Assembly (NCBI GenBank): GCA_937900165.1
Contig: CALCCX010000095.1
Coordinates: 1-5,562 of the forward strand
Source of the DNA: an uncultured Acidimicrobiia bacterium
GTDB taxonomy: Bacteria; Actinomycetota; Acidimicrobiia; Spongiisociales; Spongiisociaceae
Direction: 5' to 3'
DNA length: 5,562 nt
Part shown: piece after piece, positions 1 through 4,605 of the stretch
How the letters are laid out: the number at the start of each line of letters is the position of its first letter
Position numbering within the stretch: the first letter of the stretch is position 1
Made by a program: the position numbers and the translations under genes
The notes under the pieces: model-generated
What the model was told of the DNA's origin: nothing
The model's input: only the letters and a program-made list of their open reading frames with translations
Databases searched by the model: none

Positions 1-51
1 ATACGAGATATATCAGTGTGACTGGAGTTCAGACGTGTGCTCTTCCGATCT
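1..51 (+). other. Illumina P7/index adapter (artefact)
   Basis: This is not genomic DNA. Bases 1-9 match the end of the Illumina P7 sequence (ATACGAGAT), 10-17 (ATATCAGT) fit an 8-base index, and 18-51 match the 34-base TruSeq index-read primer ending in GCTCTTCCGATCT. The genomic insert starts at base 52. Any reading frame crossing base 51 is spurious at that point. Confidence 0.97.
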
Positions 52-202
52 CGACCTCTAGCAGTAGGCCTGCCTCGTCGGCGCCGATCAACATGGTCAG
101 ATCGTCGAGATCGAAGATTCGAATCGGATTGCGGTAGGCGTGCAGCATGTCGGTATCAACGATTCCGTGCCTTCAGGCACTCGCCACAACCACGGGATCC
201 AT
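52..202 (-). pseudogene. Toxin-like small protein fragment with an in-frame stop, cut by contig end
   Basis: Read leftwards from an ATG at 202-200, the frame gives MDPVVVASA, a TGA stop (175-173), then RHGIVDTDMLHAYRNPIRIF and a tail containing TMLIGADEAGLLLEV before it runs into the adapter. The HAYRNPIR and MLIG...AGLLLEV motifs resemble a family of small actinobacterial proteins that I recall as BrnT-like or toxin-annotated; that recognition is from memory. The TGA lies where an arginine (CGA) would give a continuous ASARRHGI, so one transition could have broken the gene; a sequencing error is equally possible. Restart at the ATG at 148-146 could give a shorter product. The 3' end is missing because the contig stops at base 52. 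The fragment sits 9 bases downstream of the toxin stub at 212-340, on the same strand. Confidence 0.42.
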
Positions 203-211
203 TCCGTCAAC

Positions 212-340
212 TTAGCTTGATACTCGCCCTATGTCGCATGGCAGTCCGCGTTCAGCCCTGAGCTGGTTCGCATGAAGGAAACACTGGCCGCTCACCAACG
301 TGTCGGGGCCGAGGGCCGTATGCCCGGTTGCCGGGCTCAT
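212..340 (-). pseudogene. Truncated start of a GNAT (TacT-type) toxin
   Basis: This 42-codon frame begins with an ATG at 340-338 that overlaps the stop of the antitoxin at 337-630 as ATGA, the usual arrangement for an antitoxin-toxin pair. The residues ALGPDTLVSG (about 9-18) resemble the N-terminus of actinobacterial TacT-type acetyltransferase toxins, where LGPDH.VSGFDCG is common. After this the FDCG-type block is missing, and HANQLRAERG (about 23-32) could correspond to the later ANQ region of the family. A full toxin is about 160-180 residues and carries an acetyl-CoA loop; none is present. I infer a toxin gene gutted by deletion. The match rests on short motifs, so an unrelated short frame remains possible. 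Confidence 0.4.
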
Positions 341-630
341 TTCGATTTTCCTCGAGACGGCGGGAGGAGGCTCGGGCGTGAGAAAAAATCGATAAGCTCT
401 GGAACGGCGGTGGGATCCACATCGAGGGAGTCGACAAACCGGGAGAAGTCCTCGGGGCCGAGCGCGACTCTCTGATCTTCGGCGAGCACGGCCTCGGCGC
501 GAGAAACGGCGCTGTCTTCCACGAACGCAGATTTCGATGTCCCTAGTAGCGTGGCGGCTCTTCGCACCAAAGCATCGCTGCGAGACTTGACCCGAAAATT
601 CCATCTGACGTCTCGTTGTATCGTGGCCAT
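337..630 (-). CDS. DUF1778/TacA-type ribbon-helix-helix antitoxin
   Basis: The 97-residue product has the DUF1778 layout. An N-terminal strand and helix (RDVRWNFRVKSRSDALVRRA, residues 6-25) are followed by a second helix (LLGTSKSAFVEDSAVSRAE, 28-46), together the ribbon-helix-helix DNA-binding fold. The acidic, proline-containing C-terminal half (DFSRF to FFSRPS, 61-87) matches the part that wraps the toxin in TacA-like proteins. In this family the antitoxin blocks a GNAT toxin that acetylates aminoacyl-tRNA, and it represses its own operon. The ATG at 630-628 is chosen because GGAG (639-636) lies 5 bases upstream; a longer in-frame extension upstream lacks support. The stop overlaps the next start as ATGA, but that toxin frame is truncated, so this antitoxin appears orphaned. 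Inverted repeats upstream suggest autoregulation. Confidence 0.85.
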   Translation of the reverse strand: MATIQRDVRWNFRVKSRSDALVRRAATLLGTSKSAFVEDSAVSRAEAVLAEDQRVALGPEDFSRFVDSLDVDPTAVPELIDFFSRPSLLPPSRGKSK

Positions 631-635
631 TGTCA

Positions 636-639
636 CTCC
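636..639 (-). promoter_or_regulatory. Ribosome binding site of the DUF1778 antitoxin
   Basis: GGAG on the minus strand lies 5 bases before the ATG at 630-628. It decides the start and excludes the long in-frame upstream extension. Confidence 0.65.
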
Positions 640-650
640 AGCTTCTCCAC

Positions 651-669
651 CCGTACACAGATTGTACGG
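651..669 (-). promoter_or_regulatory. Candidate operator overlapping a -10-like box
   Basis: CCGTACA (651-657) and TGTACGG (663-669) form a perfect 7-base inverted repeat with a 5-base spacer, 20 bases upstream of the antitoxin ATG. On the minus strand it contains TACAAT (666-661), one base off the TATAAT -10 consensus; no convincing -35 box is seen. A palindrome over the promoter is what an autoregulating ribbon-helix-helix antitoxin would bind. The repeat is seen; the function is inferred. Confidence 0.5.
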
Positions 670-692
670 ACGTTCGTTAGTCGGCGGCCTTG

Positions 693-711
693 TTTTCACC
701 ACCGGTGAGAA
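693..711. repeat. Imperfect 19-base inverted repeat
   Basis: TTTTCACC (693-700) and GGTGAGAA (704-711) are inverted with one mismatch around ACC. It may be a second regulatory site in the antitoxin upstream region, or chance. There is no T-run to make it a terminator. Confidence 0.3.
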
Positions 712-740
712 GTGGGCAGGCCCATGCGCTTCGAGCCTGT

Positions 741-801
741 CTATCACGTTGTATGTGGGCGTATCACCAAAATCGTGATATGCACAGCGAAAGTGTGATA
801 G
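741..801. promoter_or_regulatory. Dyad-symmetric array of four TATCAC half-sites
   Basis: TATCAC occurs at 742-747 and 762-767, and its reverse complement GTGATA at 775-780 and 795-800. Both the inner and outer pairs are centred exactly on base 771, and the half-sites on each side are 20 bases apart, about two helical turns. The outer pair extends to CTATCAC/GTGATAG (741-747, 795-801). The DNA between half-sites is much less symmetric (about 6 of 14 positions), so the half-sites rather than a simple long palindrome are kept. This fits binding of two cooperating dimers of a repressor or activator. It lies 111 bases upstream of the antitoxin at 337-630, and plus-strand debris begins beyond it. 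No regulator can be named. Confidence 0.45.
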
Positions 802-1052
802 ATGGACCCGGTGAACAACCCTTGTACGCCTATGGCAGGTCAGCGGCAGCCTGAACTGGCCGGCCGGGAAGGACGAACTGGCCAAGTTCTCAGTCCTTCT
901 ACAGCCCTTGGAGCTGACGCGTTGAAGCGGTCTTCGAGCGTCTGCTGGAGGCTTATGGGAGGGGCCGATAGTATTGCCCCATCGAGCGCTTCTTACCCAC
1001 CCTCCAGACGCTGAGAACGTCAACCGACGACCAACTCGACTCCGCCTATTCG
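802..1052 (+). other. Degenerate coding debris with no intact gene
   Basis: This stretch holds no credible intact gene. Short protein-like pieces occur in different plus-strand frames: NWPAGKDELAKFSVLLQPLE then a stop, RVEAVFERLLEAYGRGR then a stop, and CPIERFLPTLQTLRTSTDDQ, the last in frame with the membrane protein at 1053-1250. The pieces run in a consistent order and direction, which suggests one older gene broken by frameshifts and stops. I do not recognise the parent family. Confidence 0.35.
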
Positions 1053-1250
1053 TTGGCGATTGATTGGGCCAACAACCAAAAGAGCGTAGTGAACTCCGTG
1101 AACGGGGCAGTTGCTCGGGCGACCTTCATTCGAGAGGAGCTTCATCGCCGAGCGATGGAGCGCAGCGGAAAGCGGATGGAGCGACTCACCTGGGTGATCA
1201 CCGGCCTCACGGTCCTCAACGTTGTCTTGGTGGCCGTGTCAGTTCTGTGA
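1053..1250 (+). CDS. Small C-terminally membrane-anchored protein, possibly 5'-truncated
   Basis: The frame encodes about 65 residues from a TTG at 1053. The charged segment ATFIREELHRRAMERSGKRM (about 23-42) is likely helical. It is followed by one hydrophobic segment, LTWVITGLTVLNVVLVAVSVL (about 45-65), that ends at the stop. This predicts a tail-anchored protein with its N-terminus in the cytoplasm. Similar small proteins, with an EEL.RRA.ER helix followed by a membrane segment, are common in actinobacteria and have no known function. No ribosome binding site precedes the TTG, and the same frame stays open back to a TAG at 969-971 without an ATG or GTG, so the original start has probably been lost. 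It may be a remnant rather than an expressed gene. Confidence 0.4.
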   Translation: MAIDWANNQKSVVNSVNGAVARATFIREELHRRAMERSGKRMERLTWVITGLTVLNVVLVAVSVL

Positions 1251-1390
1251 GCCCGCATCGCGGCTGTGGTCGGGGGTGGACGAGGGTCAGTGCACGATCG
1301 TAACTCCGAGGCGAATCACGTGTTGATCTCCGGGGAATCAATCGCTCCGATCCTATGTAACCTGCCTACCCAGAGTATTCTTGAGGGCGG

Positions 1391-1549
1391 ATGGCTGGTG
1401 TTGACTACAAGGAGTTCCCTGCTGGCGGCAGGACGGTGATCTGGCGCTACATGGCCACCACCCGGTTCGCGCGGCTACTCGATGGCGAACTGTACTTTGC
1501 TGCGGCGCGGCAGTTTGACGATCAGTACGAAGGAGCGATCACGTCCTGA
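1391..1549 (+). pseudogene. N-terminal stub of a DUF2971-like protein
   Basis: The ATG at 1391 follows a GAGG (1383-1386) at 4 bases, so translation initiation looks intact. The 52-residue product contains WRYMATTRFARLLDGELYF (18-36) and QFDDQYEG (41-48). This matches the start of DUF2971-type proteins: an RY motif, an F..LL helix, an L.F strand, then F.D..EG. Family members run to about 200-300 residues and often occur in defence or accessory regions with no established biochemical role. Here a TGA at 1547-1549 ends the frame just after the EG motif, and the following sequence does not restore the family in any frame that I can see. I read it as a truncated gene. Confidence 0.5.
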
Positions 1550-1668
1550 CACCTGCCGAAGCACGCCACTACAGCGACCCCGACGCCGTAGCCGAACTTG
1601 ATCGAGGCCTCGCGTCGGTTCACGAGGGGGACGTTCAGACGTTCAAGCTCCGCTCGCAAAACTCGTAG
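1519..1668 (+). pseudogene. Fragment like a Phd/RelB-type antitoxin C-terminus
   Basis: This frame is open from just after a TGA at 1516-1518 to a TAG at 1666-1668, with no ATG, GTG or TTG that could start it. From about 1546 it reads LTPAEARHYSDPDAVAELDR, followed by GLASVHEGDVQTF. An SDP.AVAEL....A....GDV pattern is typical of the C-terminal helix of Phd/RelB-like antitoxins, often just before the toxin gene. It overlaps the end of the DUF2971 stub in another frame, so the two remnants seem joined by deletion. No RelE/Doc-type toxin follows. The assignment rests on a short helix and is weak. Confidence 0.27.
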
Positions 1669-1787
1669 AAACCGACGAGGTCGCTAGAGGACGCTGACCA
1701 CGACTGCGACGAGTTCGCCGACGAGTTGAAGACTGCTCAATGGTGGGCGGTCGGCTGGGCAGAACCGTAGGTAGGATCGATCGCAAT
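1669..1787. other. Noncoding or decayed spacer
   Basis: Stops interrupt all plus frames. One open stretch reads DEFADELKTAQWWAVGWAEP before a TAG, possibly the continuation of a broken gene. I see no RNA gene and no clear promoter for the VOC gene that follows. Confidence 0.3.
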
Positions 1788-1803
1788 TGGCCGGCACCGG
1801 CCA
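1788..1803. promoter_or_regulatory. Perfect inverted repeat upstream of the VOC gene
   Basis: TGGCCGG (1788-1794) and CCGGCCA (1797-1803) form a perfect 7-base inverted repeat around CA, 22 bases before the GTG at 1826. It could be an operator or a leader hairpin. It is GC-rich, so chance is a fair alternative. Confidence 0.3.
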
Positions 1804-1814
1804 CCCAGCGTCGC

Positions 1815-1818
1815 GGAG
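1815..1818 (+). promoter_or_regulatory. Ribosome binding site of the VOC gene
   Basis: GGAG lies 7 bases before the GTG at 1826. It favours this start over the TTG at 1787, which lies at the edge of a GC-rich palindrome and has no such site. Confidence 0.6.
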
Positions 1819-1825
1819 TCGACTT

Positions 1826-2227
1826 GTGAACGAAATCACCGGCCTCGGGGCCATCCGCAACCTCGATTACACGATTCTGCTCTGCGAAGACATTGAGCCA
1901 ATGCGACGCTTCTACACCGAGGTCATGGGGTTCGAGATCCGCCACGAGATCCCCGGCAGGTGGGTCGAGTTCAAGGTTGGCTCATCCCTGCTCGCGTTGC
2001 GCCTCCGTGGTCGTCCTTACGACGGCCCCCGTCCCGTGCCGGGCACGGCTTCAGTTCAGTTCGCCTTCCGAGTGCCGCCGGGAGGCGTCGAGATCGCAGC
2101 CGCCCAGCTTGTCGAGCACGGCATCGATCTCCTCGAGCCGGTGACAGATCTGGAGCTCTTCGGGCACCGCACGTTGTTCTTCGCCGACCCCGAACACAAC
2201 ATCATCGAGATCTACGCCGAGATCTGA
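1826..2227 (+). CDS. VOC-superfamily (glyoxalase/bleomycin-resistance fold) protein
   Basis: The 133-residue product has the two beta-alpha-beta-beta-beta modules of the vicinal oxygen chelate fold. Module 1 runs from LDYTILLCEDIEPMRRFYTE (13-32) through MGFEI to VEFKVGSSLLALR. Module 2 runs from VQFAFRV (78-84) to the closing strands RTLFFADPEHNIIEIYAEI (115-133). The FYTEVMGFE and F.DPE.N.IEIY signatures are typical. Of the usual metal ligands, glutamates are visible at E48 and E128, but the two positions often held by histidine appear to be Y15 and V78 or Q79, so it may bind metal differently or have another role. Family members include glyoxalase I, ring-cleaving dioxygenases and antibiotic-binding proteins; the substrate cannot be told. 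It is a soluble, single-gene unit. Its 3' end overlaps the antisense tail of the methyltransferase remnant at 2212-2418. Confidence 0.85.
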   Translation: MNEITGLGAIRNLDYTILLCEDIEPMRRFYTEVMGFEIRHEIPGRWVEFKVGSSLLALRLRGRPYDGPRPVPGTASVQFAFRVPPGGVEIAAAQLVEHGIDLLEPVTDLELFGHRTLFFADPEHNIIEIYAEI

Positions 2228-2418
2228 CCGGCTAGGTCGGCTACTTGACTCTGTACCCGTGCGGAACGGTCAGCACGCCAGTAGCCGTGGTGGAGCACTT
2301 CTACCGCCGGGCCAACCGCTTCGGGGGTGAATCGCTCGGCATGAGCGTCGTCGTACAAGGCTGCCACCGCCGGTGTCAGATGCGAGTCGGGCGTGGAAAG
2401 ATGGTCAGACGCAAGCAC
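2212..2418 (-). pseudogene. N-terminal stub of a class I SAM-dependent methyltransferase
   Basis: On the minus strand a frame from a GTG at 2418-2416 gives 68 residues. Residues 15-42 include TPAVAALYDDAHAERFTPEA and VGPAVEVL. This is characteristic of the N-terminal helices of a group of actinobacterial class I methyltransferases (ALYD..HA.RF.PE.V.PAVDFL), which continue with a LA...ALE.GIGTGR motif for S-adenosylmethionine binding. Here the family match stops at residue 42 (about base 2293), becoming HHGYWRADRSARVQ, and no GIGTGR motif follows; the frame ends inside the VOC gene. It looks like a gene cut by the rearrangement that placed the VOC gene here. No clear ribosome binding site precedes the GTG. 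Confidence 0.5.
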
Positions 2419-2459
2419 AGCGCAAAGTCCGGAACCCCGCCCAATGTTATGCCGTGATA

Positions 2460-2485
2460 TCCTTACCACCGGACCAACGTAAGGA
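2460..2485. promoter_or_regulatory. Inverted repeat overlapping the vapB ribosome binding site
   Basis: TCCTTAC (2460-2466) and GTAAGGA (2479-2485) are perfect 7-base inverted arms around 12 bases, directly upstream of vapB. The right arm contains most of the AAGGAG ribosome binding site (2481-2486). It could be the operator bound by the VapBC complex, or an RNA hairpin hiding the ribosome binding site. Confidence 0.45.
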
Positions 2486-2486
2486 G
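2481..2486 (+). promoter_or_regulatory. Ribosome binding site of vapB
   Basis: AAGGAG lies 8 bases before the GTG at 2495 and fixes that start. Confidence 0.75.
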
Positions 2487-2494
2487 CGACAACT

Positions 2495-2743
2495 GTGGAT
2501 GCTGCAGCGAGAGTGACTTCAAAGGGCCAGGTAACGGTACCGAAGGTTGTCAGGGAGGCGCTTGGGATCAAAGAGGGCGACGAGATCGTCTTTCGGGTTG
2601 AGGGAAGCCGCGCTGTGCTAGCTCGGACGCAAGACTTTCTCGAAATCGCCGGCTCGATTCGGGTTCCTGCGGCCAAGCGCAATGTGGCGTGGGACGAGGT
2701 CATCCGCCGTACCCGATCGGATCGGGCTGCGATCCGAAGGTGA
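2495..2743 (+). CDS. vapB: AbrB/SpoVT-fold antitoxin of a VapBC pair
   Basis: The 82-residue product begins with a swapped-hairpin AbrB/MazE-type DNA-binding domain: RVTSKGQVTVPKVVREALGI (6-25) followed by KEGDEIVFRVEG (26-37). The GQVT.PK..RE.LGI..GDE signature is diagnostic. The C-terminal part (about 45-82), with AWDEVIRRTRSDRAAIRR, would fold onto the toxin and block its active site. VapB antitoxins neutralise the PIN-domain RNase VapC, and the complex represses the operon. GTG at 2495 is chosen for the strong AAGGAG 8 bases upstream. Its stop overlaps the toxin start as GTGA, so the pair is translationally coupled. Both genes look intact, unlike the remnants to the left. Confidence 0.9.
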   Translation: MDAAARVTSKGQVTVPKVVREALGIKEGDEIVFRVEGSRAVLARTQDFLEIAGSIRVPAAKRNVAWDEVIRRTRSDRAAIRR

Positions 2744-3135
2744 GCGCGTTCATCGACACGAACATCTTGGTTCGACACCTGACTGGTGATCCGCCCGACA
2801 TGGCGGCTCGAGCGAGCCGGTTCTTGGCGTCGGAGAGCAATCTGATGTTGACGGATCTCGTGGTGGCCGAGACGGCTTATGTGCTTGAGTCTTTCTATGA
2901 AGCTCCTCGTGAACAAGTTGCAGGAGCAATTCGGTCGATGATTGCGTTCGACTCAATCGTTTGTGTGGATCCAGCGTTGCTGTTGCGGGCAATCGAGGTG
3001 TACGAGGTCGATCGGTTGGACTTTGCTGATGCTTACCTCGTTGCCTGCGCCGAAAGTACCGGGGTCGGCCGGATCGCTACGTTTGACCGGAGTATTGGTC
3101 GGGTGAGCACCATCGAGCGCATCGAGCCAGACTGA
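2740..3135 (+). CDS. vapC: VapC-type PIN-domain toxin (ribonuclease)
   Basis: The 131-residue product is a full-length PIN domain. FIDTNILVRHLTGD (4-17) carries the first acidic residue, D6. VVAETAYVLE (41-50) gives E44, LDFADAYLVACA (93-104) gives D94 and D97, and IATFDRSIG (112-120) gives D116, so the Mg2+-binding acidic cluster is complete. VapC toxins are site-specific RNases that cut tRNA or rRNA and stop growth when VapB is lost; the target here cannot be read from sequence. The GTG at 2740 overlaps the vapB stop by four bases, and an upstream in-frame extension inside vapB is not needed. The gene ends 77 bases from the convergent monooxygenase gene. Nothing suggests inactivation. Confidence 0.92.
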   Translation: MSAFIDTNILVRHLTGDPPDMAARASRFLASESNLMLTDLVVAETAYVLESFYEAPREQVAGAIRSMIAFDSIVCVDPALLLRAIEVYEVDRLDFADAYLVACAESTGVGRIATFDRSIGRVSTIERIEPD

Positions 3136-3212
3136 CGGCTCGGCCGCCCCGCTAGGAAAGACGACACCGACAAACGCTGCGACTATTTCCAGGCCATCCG
3201 ACGGTTTGTCAT
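3136..3212. other. Convergent intergenic gap without a clear terminator
   Basis: These 77 bases separate the ends of vapC and the monooxygenase gene. I see only a short CGGC/GCCG stem near the left edge and no T-run on either strand, so no intrinsic terminator is supported. Confidence 0.5.
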
Positions 3213-4580
3213 TCACACCGAGTCGTCGTAGGTGAAGTGGCGGCCTTTGGTTTTGAGGCGGAGTTGGCCTTTGATGATCTTGGCCAGGCCTTTTAGGTTG
3301 GCGGCTCGCCATGAGCCGCCTGAGGCTTCTGCCACCCATTGGCGGGCGGCGGCCTTGTCCTTGATCATTGGGTAGAGGTCGTCTGGGCGGTTGAAGCCTT
3401 CGAAGAAGCGGCTGGCGACCCCCTTGTCCCCGAAGGCTGAGATCAGGACAAGTTTGCCGATCGCGTCGAGCGGTTCGAGGAGCACGTTGTTGAAGTTGTA
3501 GGCCCGCCCGCCATGCTGTTCGTAGAAGCCCTCGTACGTTTCTTCCATGAAGGTCTCGTCGAGCGGTCCATCTCCACGATCCACGATCGCGTCCACGTAG
3601 TAGGCAGCCTGACGAGCGCCGCAGCCCCCACCCTGCCCACCGATCGGATCGAACGCGAACGAAGTGTCGCCTAGGGACCAGACCGCCCGTTTCGACTCTG
3701 TGTGGGCGACCGGTCGCCGAACCGTCGGTGCAACACCGCCGCGCAGCCAGCAGTGCGGATCGTCGTCCACGGGTTCGATGTCCTTGAGGGTCTCCCAGTC
3801 CCACGCCGCATACTGCTTGATGATGGCGCGAATCTTCTCGACCATCTCGTCGGCGGATTTCACCTTCCGGTAAGTATCGAGAGGGCTTGCTTCCTTCGCC
3901 TCGATGACGAGGTTCCAGCACTTGCCCTGGGTCTTGTGATAGAACGGCACCCAGAAGAACTCGCCGATGTCCCCGTAGAAGTTGAAGCCAACCGGTGTAT
4001 GCCCCGGCACCCGGTTCGGGAAGCCGGTGCCGTCTGTCGCCACGTTCTTGACGATCGCCATCGCCAGATACCGCTTTGGCCCGTCATAGACACTGCGGGT
4101 TGCGTCACGCTCGAACATCGAAGCGAGTGTGCCCTTGCCCGTCGCCACCAACGTTAGGTCGTTCTCAGAGGCGATCTCGTCGAGACGCTCGGGCGTCACA
4201 GATTCAATCACGACGTTCGCGCCGCCGGATTCGAGCTGGGCCATTCGGGTCGACGACATCAACCGCACGTCCACCGCGTATCCCTTGCCCTGGTCGATTG
4301 GGCTCGACACCTCGACGAGTTCCTGGCCTACTTTTGGGCTGAAGTTGAGATGGATCGCATCTGCCGGCAGCGCCCGATCCTCGAACGTCTCGACACCGAG
4401 CCTGCGCTCGGCGGCGATCGTGTCCCCGAACAGAAACGCAGTGCCCGTCGGCGGCCCCTCATTCATGATCGCGTCGGCGGTCCGGTCGCTGTAGAGCGTC
4501 ACTTCGTAGCCGGCGTTCATCAGGCCGACGGCCGCCAGCGTTCCGGCCTGACCTGATCCGACGATCGCTATACGTCTCAC
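3213..4580 (-). CDS. Styrene/indole monooxygenase-like (StyA family) FAD monooxygenase
   Basis: The 455-residue product starts with a Rossmann FAD-binding motif, RRIAIVGSGQAGTLAAVGL (2-20), followed by YEVTLYSDR (25-33). The central LTLVATGKGTLASMF (142-156) and the second FAD motif WSLGDTSFAFDPIGGQG (301-317) match the group E flavoprotein monooxygenases of the StyA type, where CTGKG and GD...DP..GQG occur at corresponding places. StyA enzymes epoxidise styrene or indole using FADH2 supplied by a separate reductase, StyB; no reductase is visible here. The protein is somewhat longer than StyA (about 415), with a basic C-terminus. GTG at 4580-4578 is chosen because it directly precedes RRIAIVG and follows GAGGG a few bases upstream; a TTG at 4625 would add 15 non-conserved residues. 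It lies 25 bases downstream of the oxidoreductase gene, so the two are likely co-transcribed. The substrate is unknown. Confidence 0.83.
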   Translation of the reverse strand: MRRIAIVGSGQAGTLAAVGLMNAGYEVTLYSDRTADAIMNEGPPTGTAFLFGDTIAAERRLGVETFEDRALPADAIHLNFSPKVGQELVEVSSPIDQGKGYAVDVRLMSSTRMAQLESGGANVVIESVTPERLDEIASENDLTLVATGKGTLASMFERDATRSVYDGPKRYLAMAIVKNVATDGTGFPNRVPGHTPVGFNFYGDIGEFFWVPFYHKTQGKCWNLVIEAKEASPLDTYRKVKSADEMVEKIRAIIKQYAAWDWETLKDIEPVDDDPHCWLRGGVAPTVRRPVAHTESKRAVWSLGDTSFAFDPIGGQGGGCGARQAAYYVDAIVDRGDGPLDETFMEETYEGFYEQHGGRAYNFNNVLLEPLDAIGKLVLISAFGDKGVASRFFEGFNRPDDLYPMIKDKAAARQWVAEASGGSWRAANLKGLAKIIKGQLRLKTKGRHFTYDDSV

Positions 4581-4605
4581 ATACCCTCGTTTCTTGTTTT
4601 GGATT

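Noticed and set aside
116..125. Palindrome GATTCGAATC
   Set aside because: It lies inside the toxin-like coding fragment and is short enough to be chance.
631..1023. N-terminal extension of the DUF1778 antitoxin to base 1023
   Set aside because: The extension covers regulatory repeats, resembles no protein, and a good ribosome binding site precedes the ATG at 630.
1323..1341. Weak inverted repeat TTGAT...ATCAA before the DUF2971 stub
   Set aside because: Arms are only five bases with a nine-base spacer and no other promoter-like context.
2245..2457. Plus-strand open frame between the VOC gene and vapB
   Set aside because: The opposite strand carries the recognisable methyltransferase start; the plus frame has no ribosome binding site or family resemblance.
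2953..3921. Minus-strand open frame of 322 codons
   Set aside because: It is an out-of-frame, arginine-rich shadow of the monooxygenase gene that also runs into vapC antisense; no family features.
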